Of a DNA stretch of 32,640 nucleotides, positions 17,117-26,675 are shown piece after piece. The position numbers and the translations under genes were made by a program. The stretch spans positions 1 through 32,640 of the forward strand of contig NZ_QREV01000051.1 of assembly GCF_003363715.1 (NCBI RefSeq), given 5' to 3'. Under the pieces are notes generated by a model, which was given only the letters and a program-made list of their open reading frames with translations, was not told the origin of the DNA and ran no database searches. This stretch comes from Parabacteroides acidifaciens (GTDB lineage: Bacteria > Bacteroidota > Bacteroidia > Bacteroidales > Tannerellaceae). Within the stretch, counting starts at the first letter, position 1; each line of letters starts with the position of its first letter.

Positions 17117-18517
17117 TTACCAGCATTCCGCCTTGTCCTTTAACTCCGGTATCCTGTTCTTGTCGAACGTTGGACTTTTGATTCCATTGCGTTTCTGTCC
17201 GATATAATCATGGAGCAACAGGAATGCTTGTTTACTTAACAGCGAGATGGCGATGAGGTTGCAAATCGTCATCAACGCCATTGTGATATCCGCCAGGCTC
17301 CAGGCAAGGTCGAGGCTTGCCAGTGCACCGAACATCACCATTCCGCCAACCAGCAGGCGGTAGATGTATAAGACGCTTTTCTTAGGCGTGATAAACCGTA
17401 TGTTCGCCTCCCCGTAATAGTAGTTTCCGATGATGCTGCTGAATGCGAACAGGAAAATGGCTACCGCTACGAATATGCCTCCGGCTTTCCCTATCTCGAG
17501 CGTCAGGGCGTGTTGCGTCAGTTGCACCCCGTTTACCGAGCCATCCAGCGGAGCTCCGCTGAAAAGGATGATGAAAGCCGTACAGGTACAAATCAACAGG
17601 GTATCGGTGAAAACGCCCAATGTCTGGATAAGCCCCTGTTTCACCGGATGCGTCACGGATGCTGTTGCCGCCACATTGGGAGCCGAACCCATACCGGCCT
17701 CATTGCTGAACAGTCCGCGTTTGATCCCTTGCATCAGAGCTGCGCCGACCGTACCGCCCAATGCCTGTTCCCATCCGAATGCGCTGCCGACAATCAGTTT
17801 GATGACACCCGGCAGCTCTGTGATATTGAAAAGGACAATGCCTAATGCCAATGCCACATATCCCAATGCCATTATCGGGACAATCACACTGCTCACCTTG
17901 GCAATACGCTGGATTCCTCCGAAGATAATGGCGAGCGTCAACACTGTCAGGATTCCCCCGACGATGGCCGGATTGAAATCGAATGAACCTTGCAGGGCGG
18001 CACAAATCGTATTGCTCTGTACCGAATTGAAGGCGAAACCGAAAGTAATGGAAATAAGGATGGCAAACAAGACTCCCATCCAGTTCAGCCCTAACCCGTA
18101 GCGCATATAATAGGCGGGTCCTCCGATAAAAGAGTCTTTCCCTTTCCGTTTATAAAGCTGTGCCAGTGTCGATTCGACAAAGGCGCTGGATGAACCCAAC
18201 AAGGCGATAATCCACATCCAGAACACCGCTCCCGGTCCGCCTACGGCAATGGCAGTGGCTACTCCGGCGAGATTACCCGTCCCGACACGGCTGGCAAGTG
18301 ACACGGCAAAAGCCTGGAAAGAGGAGATATGTTTCTCGCCCTCATGGGCTTTGTTGGCGGAGTCGCCGAGTACGCGAATCATCTCCCGGAACATACGGAA
18401 TTGGACGAAACGGGTTTTGAAGGTGAACCAGAGGGCGCATCCCAATAACATAATAATCAGAATATACGACCATAAAATATCGTTCGCTCCGCTGATCCAG
18501 TTGTTTAGTATTTCCAT
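17117..18517 (-). CDS. Sodium:alanine symporter family protein (AgcS)
   Basis: A 466-residue multi-pass inner-membrane protein of the alanine/glycine:cation symporter family, which imports small neutral amino acids with sodium. Family signatures are visible: SLASRVGTGNLAGVATAIAV with GGPGAVFWMW close behind (about residues 73-102), FIGGPAYYMRYGL, and KRGLFSNEAGMGSAPN in the middle. About ten hydrophobic helices can be counted. Length is typical. The start at 18517 begins a normal N-terminal helix and lies 43 bp downstream of its -7 element. It has no operon partner; the specific amino acid cannot be read. Confidence 0.93.
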   Translation of the reverse strand: MEILNNWISGANDILWSYILIIMLLGCALWFTFKTRFVQFRMFREMIRVLGDSANKAHEGEKHISSFQAFAVSLASRVGTGNLAGVATAIAVGGPGAVFWMWIIALLGSSSAFVESTLAQLYKRKGKDSFIGGPAYYMRYGLGLNWMGVLFAILISITFGFAFNSVQSNTICAALQGSFDFNPAIVGGILTVLTLAIIFGGIQRIAKVSSVIVPIMALGYVALALGIVLFNITELPGVIKLIVGSAFGWEQALGGTVGAALMQGIKRGLFSNEAGMGSAPNVAATASVTHPVKQGLIQTLGVFTDTLLICTCTAFIILFSGAPLDGSVNGVQLTQHALTLEIGKAGGIFVAVAIFLFAFSSIIGNYYYGEANIRFITPKKSVLYIYRLLVGGMVMFGALASLDLAWSLADITMALMTICNLIAISLLSKQAFLLLHDYIGQKRNGIKSPTFDKNRIPELKDKAECW

Positions 18518-18560
18518 TGAGGCAGTTTATTGTCTTGATAATTACGCGAATATTAGCGTA

Positions 18561-18568
18561 CAAACCTA
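18561..18568 (-). promoter_or_regulatory. Bacteroidetes promoter for the AgcS symporter gene
   Basis: The minus strand reads TAGGTTTG, an exact -7 match. A TTG on the same strand (plus-strand 18589-18591) lies 20 bp upstream, an acceptable -33 position. Confidence 0.6.
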
Positions 18569-18643
18569 AAGAAAATATTCCGTATAGACAAGAAGGATAT
18601 CCGGATTAAGGATTAATAAGTATATGATAAATAAATAATTCCG

Positions 18644-18651
18644 TATCTTTG
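18644..18651 (+). promoter_or_regulatory. Bacteroidetes -7 element for the flavin reductase-like gene
   Basis: TATCTTTG matches exactly, 26 bp before the ATG at 18678. The sequence upstream is AT-rich without a clear -33 element. Confidence 0.6.
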
Positions 18652-18677
18652 AGTGTTTATTAATAAGGTATTGAGTT

Positions 18678-19184
18678 ATGAAAGCAATTGAACCGAGTCT
18701 GATCAAGGACAATTTTATAGAGATTATCGGAAAAGAGTGGATGCTGGTGAGTGCCGGCGACAAGGACAAGTTTAACATGATGACGGCGAGTTGGGGCGGC
18801 GCGGGCTTCCTGTGGAACAAACCGGTGGTGTTCGTCTTTATCCGTCCGGAACGCTATACCCGCGAATTTGTCGATGCCAAAGGCGCTTTTACGCTCTCTT
18901 TCCTGGGTGAAGAACATAAGGCAGCCCATAAGATATGCGGATCGAAATCGGGCCGTGATATCAATAAGGTCGCAGCAACCGGCCTGACTCCGTATTTCAC
19001 CGAATCCGGCAATCCCTGTTTCAAGGAAGCGCGCCTGACGCTCGAATGTAAGACTCTTTATGTCACGAAGATGGATAAAGATCATTTTGTCGACCCTGCC
19101 CTGTACGAGAAATGGTATAACGCAATGGCCGGCAATCCGCATTATGTATATGTTGCGGAGGTCGTAAATGCCTGGGAGATATAA
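18678..19184 (+). CDS. Flavin reductase-like (FMN-binding split-barrel) protein
   Basis: A 168-residue protein of the flavin reductase-like family, which binds FMN in a split beta-barrel. The sequence opens MTASWGGAGFLWNKPVVFVFIRPERYT, the segment that usually forms the flavin phosphate site in this family, followed by FTLSFLGEEH and a Cys-containing KICGSKSGRDINK loop. Bacteroidales carry several paralogues, usually of unknown electron acceptor, so the physiological reaction is open. It is a single-gene unit with its own -7 element, and a hairpin terminator overlaps its stop codon. Confidence 0.85.
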   Translation: MKAIEPSLIKDNFIEIIGKEWMLVSAGDKDKFNMMTASWGGAGFLWNKPVVFVFIRPERYTREFVDAKGAFTLSFLGEEHKAAHKICGSKSGRDINKVAATGLTPYFTESGNPCFKEARLTLECKTLYVTKMDKDHFVDPALYEKWYNAMAGNPHYVYVAEVVNAWEI

Positions 19185-19197
19185 TCTCCAGGCATTT
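19166..19197 (+). terminator. Hairpin terminator overlapping the flavin reductase-like stop codon
   Basis: AAATGCCTGG (19166-19175) pairs with CCAGGCATTT (19188-19197), and GAGAT/ATCTC continues the stem with a single bulged G at 19176 and a three-base loop. The TAA stop is inside the hairpin, and the 3' arm ends in TTTT. Confidence 0.75.
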
Positions 19198-19243
19198 TGT
19201 GTAAATAAGTGTCGAAACATACAATTAAATCAAAAACTTTATC

Positions 19244-19251
19244 TATTTTTG
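19244..19251 (+). promoter_or_regulatory. Bacteroidetes -7 element for the HTCS sensor gene
   Basis: TATTTTTG matches exactly, 22 bp before the ATG at 19274. Confidence 0.55.
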
Positions 19252-19273
19252 CCCGGAACACAACAAAAACACA

Positions 19274-22200
19274 ATGTCTAATGCTATGTTAATTCGTTTA
19301 TGGCTTGTAGCTTTGTTATCCTTTGGCATTTCTTCTTTATGTGCATCGGATAGCGCTCTTCCTGTATTTCATTTCGGGCATATATCGGCACAAGATGGCC
19401 TTCCGACGGATGAAGTGCGCCAAATTTATCAGGATAAGGACGGGTATATCTGGATCGCGACTAATAGCGGGCTGTGCCAATATGATGGCTATCAGATTAA
19501 GACATACAAGTCAAATCTGCATACACCCGGACTGTTGAGTAATAATACGATCTGCTGTGTGGCGGAGGATAATCATCATAATTTGTGGATCGCCGCTTAC
19601 GACGGAGTGAATGTGCTCAATAAAACGACCGGACATATCCGGAAAATTGACAGTAAAGAGTTGCGGCGCAGTATAGTCGACCGTTTACTGGTAACTGCAA
19701 CAGACCGTATTTTTATTGGTACGGAAGCGGGAGTGTTCGAATATTTCTCCGAAAAAGATTCTTGTGTAGCTTTCAAACCGGACGTGCTGAAAGGCTCTGT
19801 CAAGGCAATGATCGAGGATTCCAATCATAACCTATGGATAGGAACTTGGTCTGATGGGTTTTACCGGTATGACCCGGAGGTTGACAAGGTGTTTGCTTAT
19901 CCGGTATTGAATGGCCGGAACTCGGCATATGATATTTTCGAAGACAGTAAACAACGGATTTGGATCGGCTCATGGGGGTATGGCCTGTTTCTACTTGAGA
20001 ATCCTTACGAACCGGAACGTTTGTCCTGGAAACAGTATAAGCATGATGCGAATAATCCGAATAGCCTTTGTGACGATATAATATATGATATCGATGAGGA
20101 CCTGAATACAGGTACGCTTTGGATAGGAACCCGGAACGGGCTTAGCATACTCTACGATGAAGCAGCTTCATCGTTTCAGAGTTATCGACCGGATAACTCT
20201 GAAATTTCCGTTTACCATAATGAGATCAGTTCTGTCTTCCGCGATCGGGAGGGAATGATGTGGCTTGGACTGCTGGGAGGTGGCGTGAACACCGTTATTA
20301 CACGCAAGCCGGAGTTTAGTCTGGACCGGATGGATGCGGTAAAAAACCCGTTGCTTACGAACTCTTCCGTCCGCAGTATCCTGGTTGACCGGGATGGTTT
20401 GATCTGGCTTGGATTGGGTAGCTGGGGATTCTTTGTCTATAACCGTATTGCCGGAACATACACGCACAATCTGGATATGCCGGAGTTTAAAGGATTGGGG
20501 CGTCTTCCTATTGTCAATACGATTATTCAATCTCCTACCAGCGGTAAGATCTGGTTGGGAACCTATGACTGGGGGATTGTTTCGTATGATAAAACAGCTC
20601 CTGCCGGACAGCAAGTCCGGTTGTTCAATTACGATACTGATTACTGGTTGACAAACCAGTGTGTTTTTTCTATTTTTGAAGATAAGGACAAGAATACCTG
20701 GTTTGGTACCCGTAATGGGATATGTGTCCTTACGGCGGGGGATAAGGGCGTCCGCTTCGATTCTTTCAAACTGAACGGGGCATCTGTCAATGCCTATGCT
20801 TATTTGTCCATCGTGCAGGATTCGCAGGGACGTATTTGGACGGGTACGAACAATGGGGGCATTATCAGAATCAGCGGTAGTCCGTCACAACCTGAGGAGA
20901 TGGTGTTTGAACGTTACTCGTTCGAGGATGAGAAATTGAACAGCATCTCCGTACTTTGTCTTTTTATCGACAGCCATGGACGTCTCTGGGCCGGAACGGA
21001 AGGAGGAGGTCTGAACTTGTATGATCCTGTTCAGGACCGGTTTATTCCGGTACACAAACAAAGAAATCTGCCAGGCGATGCTATCTTCAGTATCCAGGAA
21101 GATCAGCAGGGTAACCTTTGGATGGGGACAAATGTCGGCTTGATGAAAGTCCATATCCCGGACGATCTTTCGAACGTTACCTACCGGCTTTATACTACTT
21201 CCGACGGTTTGCAGGATAACATCTTTTATCGTAACACTGCATTTACCGATATAAACGGTGAAATGTTCTTTGGCGGTTATAAGGGGTATAACAGCTTTTT
21301 CCCCGACCGGATGATGGAAGATGAGTCATTCCCGCCGATCAGTATAACGGATATTAAGATTTATAACCAGTCCTGGTCTTTGCTTGATGAAAAGGTACAA
21401 AAGAAGATATCGGAACAGGCTCCGGATTTCACGGAACGAATCCGGCTGGATTATCGCAGGAATAATTTCAGTATCGAGTTTGCCGCTTTGAGTTTCTCTA
21501 ATCCGCAACAGATCAAATATGCCTATATGCTGCAAGGATTTGATACGGATTGGCAATATGCGGATGCTTCGCGCCATTTTGCCTATTATAATAACCTGAA
21601 GCCCGGTACTTATACTTTCTCTCTGAAATCTACCAATTCGAACGGAACCTGGAATAAGGACACCAGGCATCTTGAAGTCGTGATCCTGCCGCCACCTTGG
21701 AAGTCCGGTTGGGCGTATGCCGGCTATGCTTTGCTGTTGTGTCTTTTGGCTTATATCGCCTACCGGATTGTGCACTACAGGGTGGAGATGCGGAACGCGT
21801 TGCATCTCAGGGAGCTTGAACAGGCAAAGGCGGAGGAAGTCAATCACTCCAAATTGCAATTCTTTACGAATATAACGCATGAACTGTTGACTCCGCTTAC
21901 TATCATATCGGCTGCCGTGGATGAGCTGAAGATGATTACACCGCAAAACGGGGAGTATTACCAGATTATGACGAGCAATATCAACCGGTTGATCCGCCTG
22001 CTTCAGCAGATTCTGGAATTCCGTAAGGCAGAGACCGGTAACCTGAAGTTGAAAGTCTCACAAGGTGATTTGGCGTCGTTCATACGCAACAGTGTGGATA
22101 GTTTCCGTCCATTGATTAAGAAGAAAAGAATGCTTTTTTCGCTGGTTTGTGATCCGCAGGAGTTACCTGCCTGGTTCGATCCGGATAAGGTGGACAAGAT

Positions 22201-23407
22201 TTTGTATAACCTGTTGTCCAATGCGGCTAAGTATAATGAACCGGGCGGCACGGTACGGGTTGAACTGTCTGTTATTGGCTCCGGAAATGCGAACTTAATT
22301 GTCAGAGATAATGGAAAGGGGCTTTCTCCGGAAGCTATAAAGAATCTGTTTAAACGGTTTTATGAGGGTGACTATCGCAAATTCAATACAATTGGGACAG
22401 GTATCGGCCTTTCATTGACAAAAGATTTGGTGGAATTGCATAAAGGAAGCATCTCGGTATCCAGTAAACAGGATGAGGGAACCGCTTTCTCCGTAGTAAT
22501 TCCAATCCTCCGTGAATTTTACACTCCTGAAGAAGTCGATGAAAGTTTGCATATTCCGGTTCTTCCGTCTGATAATAAAGAAGAGTGGAAGGAACCTGAA
22601 AAAGAATCGGTGAAACCGTCAGATAAAGAGAATCTCCGTTCACTGTTGTTGATTGAAGACAATGAAGATTTGTTGCGCCTGATGACTCGTTTGTTGAGTC
22701 CTTCTTATAAGGTTTATACCGCAGTAACGGGAAAAGAGGGAATGGAGGTTATAGACCGGGAAGAGATCGATTTGGTAGTCTCCGATATTATGATGCCTGA
22801 AATGGACGGTATCGAATTTTGCAAACAGCTAAAAGGACATTTGGAAACCAGCCACATCCCTGTCGTTCTGTTGACAGCCAAAAACCGGGAAGAGGATCGT
22901 GCAGACGCTTATGATGCCGGAGCTGACGGGTTTATTATGAAACCGTTTAATTTGAGCGTGCTTCATGCCCGTATCAATAATTTGTTGAAACAAAAGGAAC
23001 GTATGTCGGGTGATTTTAAGAAACAGTTAGTCTTTGAAGCCAATGAACTGAACTACACGAGCCTCGACGAAAACTTTCTGCAGCAGGCAATCGACTGTGT
23101 CAACCGCCATCTTTCCGACCCTGATTTCGATCAGCAGGCGTTTCTCGATGAAATGGGAACGAGCAAGTCTACTCTTTATCGTAAGTTGAAATCATTAACA
23201 GGATTGAACTCCTCTGCCTTTATCCGTAATATCCGTTTGAAGGCTGCTTGCCGGATTATGGAAGAAAAGAAACATATCCGTGTTTCGGAGTTGGCGTATG
23301 CTGTCGGTTTTAACGACCCCAAGTATTTTAGTGTTTGTTTCAAAAAAGAGTTCGGTATGCAGCCCAGCGAGTATTTGGATAAGTTTGTGCCGGGGCATTT
23401 GGAATGA
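19274..23407 (+). CDS. Hybrid two-component system sensor/regulator (HTCS)
   Basis: A 1377-residue one-protein signalling system of the kind that controls Bacteroidales polysaccharide utilisation loci. Order: signal peptide (about residues 1-25), two seven-bladed propellers of Reg_prop repeats (about 30-720, recurring IWIGT, LWIGT and IWIGS), a Y_Y_Y domain (about 735-800), one membrane helix (about 812-832), a HisKA domain with phospho-acceptor His869 (THELLTPL), an HATPase_c domain (DNGKGLS, GTGIGLSL), a receiver with phospho-acceptor Asp1171 (VVSDIMMP), and a C-terminal AraC-type helix-turn-helix (about 1270-1370). The periplasmic propeller would bind an oligosaccharide released by the PUL; the HTH would activate susC onward. 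Leu replaces the common Arg in HELRTPL, a change seen in other HTCS proteins. An ATG at 19286 is an alternative start. Confidence 0.95.
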   Translation: MSNAMLIRLWLVALLSFGISSLCASDSALPVFHFGHISAQDGLPTDEVRQIYQDKDGYIWIATNSGLCQYDGYQIKTYKSNLHTPGLLSNNTICCVAEDNHHNLWIAAYDGVNVLNKTTGHIRKIDSKELRRSIVDRLLVTATDRIFIGTEAGVFEYFSEKDSCVAFKPDVLKGSVKAMIEDSNHNLWIGTWSDGFYRYDPEVDKVFAYPVLNGRNSAYDIFEDSKQRIWIGSWGYGLFLLENPYEPERLSWKQYKHDANNPNSLCDDIIYDIDEDLNTGTLWIGTRNGLSILYDEAASSFQSYRPDNSEISVYHNEISSVFRDREGMMWLGLLGGGVNTVITRKPEFSLDRMDAVKNPLLTNSSVRSILVDRDGLIWLGLGSWGFFVYNRIAGTYTHNLDMPEFKGLGRLPIVNTIIQSPTSGKIWLGTYDWGIVSYDKTAPAGQQVRLFNYDTDYWLTNQCVFSIFEDKDKNTWFGTRNGICVLTAGDKGVRFDSFKLNGASVNAYAYLSIVQDSQGRIWTGTNNGGIIRISGSPSQPEEMVFERYSFEDEKLNSISVLCLFIDSHGRLWAGTEGGGLNLYDPVQDRFIPVHKQRNLPGDAIFSIQEDQQGNLWMGTNVGLMKVHIPDDLSNVTYRLYTTSDGLQDNIFYRNTAFTDINGEMFFGGYKGYNSFFPDRMMEDESFPPISITDIKIYNQSWSLLDEKVQKKISEQAPDFTERIRLDYRRNNFSIEFAALSFSNPQQIKYAYMLQGFDTDWQYADASRHFAYYNNLKPGTYTFSLKSTNSNGTWNKDTRHLEVVILPPPWKSGWAYAGYALLLCLLAYIAYRIVHYRVEMRNALHLRELEQAKAEEVNHSKLQFFTNITHELLTPLTIISAAVDELKMITPQNGEYYQIMTSNINRLIRLLQQILEFRKAETGNLKLKVSQGDLASFIRNSVDSFRPLIKKKRMLFSLVCDPQELPAWFDPDKVDKILYNLLSNAAKYNEPGGTVRVELSVIGSGNANLIVRDNGKGLSPEAIKNLFKRFYEGDYRKFNTIGTGIGLSLTKDLVELHKGSISVSSKQDEGTAFSVVIPILREFYTPEEVDESLHIPVLPSDNKEEWKEPEKESVKPSDKENLRSLLLIEDNEDLLRLMTRLLSPSYKVYTAVTGKEGMEVIDREEIDLVVSDIMMPEMDGIEFCKQLKGHLETSHIPVVLLTAKNREEDRADAYDAGADGFIMKPFNLSVLHARINNLLKQKERMSGDFKKQLVFEANELNYTSLDENFLQQAIDCVNRHLSDPDFDQQAFLDEMGTSKSTLYRKLKSLTGLNSSAFIRNIRLKAACRIMEEKKHIRVSELAYAVGFNDPKYFSVCFKKEFGMQPSEYLDKFVPGHLE

Positions 23408-23438
23408 AACGTATTGCTGTGTGACCATCCTTGAAATT

Positions 23439-23459
23439 CAGGCTGCGCTTTGCAGCCTG
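23439..23459 (+). terminator. Hairpin after the HTCS gene
   Basis: CAGGCTGC and GCAGCCTG form a perfect 8-bp stem with a five-base loop, 31 bp after the HTCS stop. The following sequence is T-rich but has no uninterrupted U-run, so termination may be partial. Confidence 0.6.
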
Positions 23460-23483
23460 TCCTTGTCTTGTGGTTTAATTATA

Positions 23484-23535
23484 ATTCAAAAAGGTTTGAT
23501 TCTGGTGTATGAGTGTAGAACTTACCTTTTTGAAT
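23484..23535. promoter_or_regulatory. Widely spaced 12-bp inverted repeat upstream of susC
   Basis: ATTCAAAAAGGT (23484-23495) and its exact reverse complement ACCTTTTTGAAT (23524-23535) lie 40 bp apart start to start, about 90-140 bp before susC. It is a candidate HTCS operator or a leader-RNA stem. No perfect TAnnTTTG is found in the 23408-23621 interval; TTCCTTTG at 23568-23575 is one mismatch away. Confidence 0.5.
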
Positions 23536-23621
23536 CATCTTTCCCATATATAGTAAGAAAAGAGCCTTTCCTTTGCTGGCAGAAAATTTGAACCACAAGT
23601 ACTAATTTTAATTTTTAATGC

Positions 23622-26600
23622 ATGAAAGCACAAAGCTTAGCCTTGGCCGTTGCACTCTTGAGTGTTGGCCCCGTACTGTACGGTAACGCAGCTGAAGCAG
23701 ATGTATCGCGGCACGAAAGTTCAGCCGTTCTGCAACAAGTGAAAAAAATCACAGGTGTGATCAAAGATGCAACAGGCGAACCGGTTATCGGTGCAAATGT
23801 TATTGTCAAAGGTACCACGAACGGAACCATGTCCGATATCGATGGTAAATTCTCTTTGGAAGTTCCCGCCGGAGCTATCCTCTCTATCTCCTATATCGGG
23901 TATGTGGCACAGGAAATCCCTGTTAAAAATCAGACAGACCTGAACATCCTTTTAAAGGAAGACAGTGAGATGCTTGACGAGGTAGTCGTGGTCGGTTATG
24001 GTGTTCAGAAGAAATCGGACGTGACGGGTTCGGTAACGTCGGTATCAAAGGAACGCCTTGAAAAGCTTCCGGTAACAAACGTATTACAGGCTGTACAGGG
24101 TGCGGCTGCAGGTGTGACGATCACACAAGCGTCGTCTATTCCTGGAGATGCTCCGACAGCATTGGTACGCGGACAAAACTCAATTAATGCCAATTCCGGT
24201 CCGTATATCGTAGTCGACGGAGTGCCTATCAACAAAACCGGTGGATCGTTGAATGATATAGCTCCTTCGGATATCGAGTCGATGGAAATCCTGAAGGATG
24301 CTTCGGCAACTGCCATTTATGGTACAAATGGGGCGAATGGTGTTATCTTGATTACGACCAAGCATGGTAGGTCTGGGAAACCCACTATCAAGTATAGCGG
24401 CTATGTAGGTTTTGAAGATTTCTCCAATAAACTGCAATTCTGTAACGGCGATCAAATTATTCAGCGTTATAAAGACTATGTTGCTATTAATCCGGGTGAG
24501 ACGATGTATAATGAGAATGTGAAGTATCAAGCCGAAGTAGACAACTACAATGCCGGTATTGAAACAGACTGGATTTATGATGAAGCATCGCGTACCGGTA
24601 TTATTACGGACCATAATGTCAGCGTTAGCGGTGGTGCCGAAAAAGTACAATATTATGTTTCTGCCGACTACCTGAGTCAAAAAGGTGTTTTGGTCGGTTA
24701 CGACTATAAACGTTATTCCTTACGTACAAACCTTGATGTAGATGTTACTGATTATCTGAAAGTCGGATCAAATACATACATTGCCTCACACAATCGTGAC
24801 GGAGGACGTGTTAACTTCCTTTTGGCCGAAGCTTCTTCACCTTGGGCTAAAGAGTATGATGATAACGGGAATTATGAGATTTATCATATGTATAGTGAAA
24901 CTATGTTTGTTAACCCGATGATTTATACTACCCGTGATGCTGAACGCCGCCAATGGAATGCAAGTATCAACGGATATGCAGAACTGGATTTCGGTAAAAT
25001 ATTCAATCCGCTTACCGGGTTGAAGTATAAATTCAACGGTGGTTTCTCATATGCGCCTAAACGTGAAAGTACTTATAGCGGGGCAACAGCCAATGACCTG
25101 AATGGTACCGGTAAGATTTTTAATGCCGAAACGCAGACTTATACAATCGAGAATATCCTTTCTTATACCCGTGATTTCGGTAAACATCATATCGATCTGA
25201 CCGGACTTTATGCCGCTTCACGTAAGAAATATTCCGAGTCTTCTGCACAAGGGCAGAAATTCATTAATGATGATTTGTCATTCGGAAACCTCGGTAGTGC
25301 AGAAACGGCTACTGTCACTTCTTATGCAGACCTCTATACTACCGTTTCCCAAATGGGACGTGTTAATTATTCTTACGACAGTCGTTATCTGTTTACCTTT
25401 ACAGTGCGTCGCGACGGTTCTTCCGTGTTTGGAGAAAACAATAAATACGGAGTGTTCCCGTCTGTAGCTTTGGGCTGGAACGTTGCACGTGAATCATTTA
25501 TGCAAAAAACAAATGACTGGTTGAGCAATTTGAAACTTCGTCTCTCTTATGGTATGGCTGGTAATGAGGCTATCGGCGTTTATCAGACGCTTGTAAAACT
25601 TGATAATCATAAGTTTGCAATGGGAGGCAATTCGGTTGTAGGCTTGTATCCTAATTCACGTATGGGTAATAATGACCTTTCCTGGGAAACGACCAAGACG
25701 TTTAATACAGGTCTTGATTTTGGTTTCTGGAATAATCGTCTGTCTGGTAACATTGATGTTTATTTCTCCAAAACTTCCGACTTGCTTCTGCAACGTAACT
25801 TACCGAGAATTTCGGGTTACAGCAATGTATATGCCAATATGGGTGAGACACAGAACAAGGGGGTTGAACTTACTTTGAACTCTAAAAATATCGTGACACG
25901 CGATTTTACTTGGGGAACCAGCTTGGTATTCTCTTGGAACAAGAATAAAATCACTGATTTGTATGGTGACGGGAAAGACGATTTGGGTAACAGATGGTTT
26001 ATCGGACAGCCTATTGGTGTCATTTACGACTATGACCAGGTGGGTATTTGGCAGGAAGATGAAATAGCACGTGGCGATCATGAAAAGTGGGATTCGACAG
26101 CTGAAGCCGGTGATGTGAAATTGGCAGACCGTAATGGCGATGAAAAAATTGATGATGACGACCGTCATGTAAAGGGACAAACCACTCCGAAATGGATCGG
26201 CGGATTAACCAATACATTTACTTATAAGGGACTGTCGTTAAGCGTATTTATCCAAACTGTCCAAGGTTTGATGAAGTACAATAACCTGATCGGTATAGCC
26301 GGTGATGAAATGGGACGTCGTAATTCCACTACCGAGATCGGCTACTGGACTCCGGAAAATAAGAGCAATGAATGGCGTTCGTTGCGTAAGCAATCAAATA
26401 AACATGGTTATGGCTTCGCTCAAGATGCAAGCTTTACCCGTATCAAAGACATAACTTTGAGCTATACATTCCCGTCCGAACTGATGCAAAAAGCGCATCT
26501 CGGTGGCTTGACAATCTATGCCAGCGGACGTAATTTGTTTACGTTCACCGATTGGATCGGTTGGGACCCTGAAACCCGCCAGGATTCACGTGGTAGCGGA

Positions 26601-26663
26601 GATTGGGAGGATAACTATCCGATGACTAAAAGTTATGTATTCGGTATTAACTTAACATTTTAA
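23622..26663 (+). CDS. susC: SusC-type TonB-linked outer-membrane transporter
   Basis: A 1013-residue SusC/RagA-family receptor that imports oligosaccharides across the outer membrane with its SusD partner. A signal peptide (about residues 1-26) is followed by a carboxypeptidase-regulatory-like beta domain (about 42-115, ITGVIKDATGEPVIGANV), the Bacteroidetes motif DEVVVVGYG (about 120-128), the plug with NANSGPYIVVDGVPI and EILKDASATAIYGTNGANGVILITTK, and a 22-strand barrel that ends in the aromatic residue of FGINLTF, as the BAM insertion signal requires. Length is in the usual 900-1100 range. The susD gene begins 12 bp after its stop codon. The transported glycan cannot be read from the sequence. 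Confidence 0.96.
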   Translation: MKAQSLALAVALLSVGPVLYGNAAEADVSRHESSAVLQQVKKITGVIKDATGEPVIGANVIVKGTTNGTMSDIDGKFSLEVPAGAILSISYIGYVAQEIPVKNQTDLNILLKEDSEMLDEVVVVGYGVQKKSDVTGSVTSVSKERLEKLPVTNVLQAVQGAAAGVTITQASSIPGDAPTALVRGQNSINANSGPYIVVDGVPINKTGGSLNDIAPSDIESMEILKDASATAIYGTNGANGVILITTKHGRSGKPTIKYSGYVGFEDFSNKLQFCNGDQIIQRYKDYVAINPGETMYNENVKYQAEVDNYNAGIETDWIYDEASRTGIITDHNVSVSGGAEKVQYYVSADYLSQKGVLVGYDYKRYSLRTNLDVDVTDYLKVGSNTYIASHNRDGGRVNFLLAEASSPWAKEYDDNGNYEIYHMYSETMFVNPMIYTTRDAERRQWNASINGYAELDFGKIFNPLTGLKYKFNGGFSYAPKRESTYSGATANDLNGTGKIFNAETQTYTIENILSYTRDFGKHHIDLTGLYAASRKKYSESSAQGQKFINDDLSFGNLGSAETATVTSYADLYTTVSQMGRVNYSYDSRYLFTFTVRRDGSSVFGENNKYGVFPSVALGWNVARESFMQKTNDWLSNLKLRLSYGMAGNEAIGVYQTLVKLDNHKFAMGGNSVVGLYPNSRMGNNDLSWETTKTFNTGLDFGFWNNRLSGNIDVYFSKTSDLLLQRNLPRISGYSNVYANMGETQNKGVELTLNSKNIVTRDFTWGTSLVFSWNKNKITDLYGDGKDDLGNRWFIGQPIGVIYDYDQVGIWQEDEIARGDHEKWDSTAEAGDVKLADRNGDEKIDDDDRHVKGQTTPKWIGGLTNTFTYKGLSLSVFIQTVQGLMKYNNLIGIAGDEMGRRNSTTEIGYWTPENKSNEWRSLRKQSNKHGYGFAQDASFTRIKDITLSYTFPSELMQKAHLGGLTIYASGRNLFTFTDWIGWDPETRQDSRGSGDWEDNYPMTKSYVFGINLTF

Positions 26664-26675
26664 AATTGAAGAACG

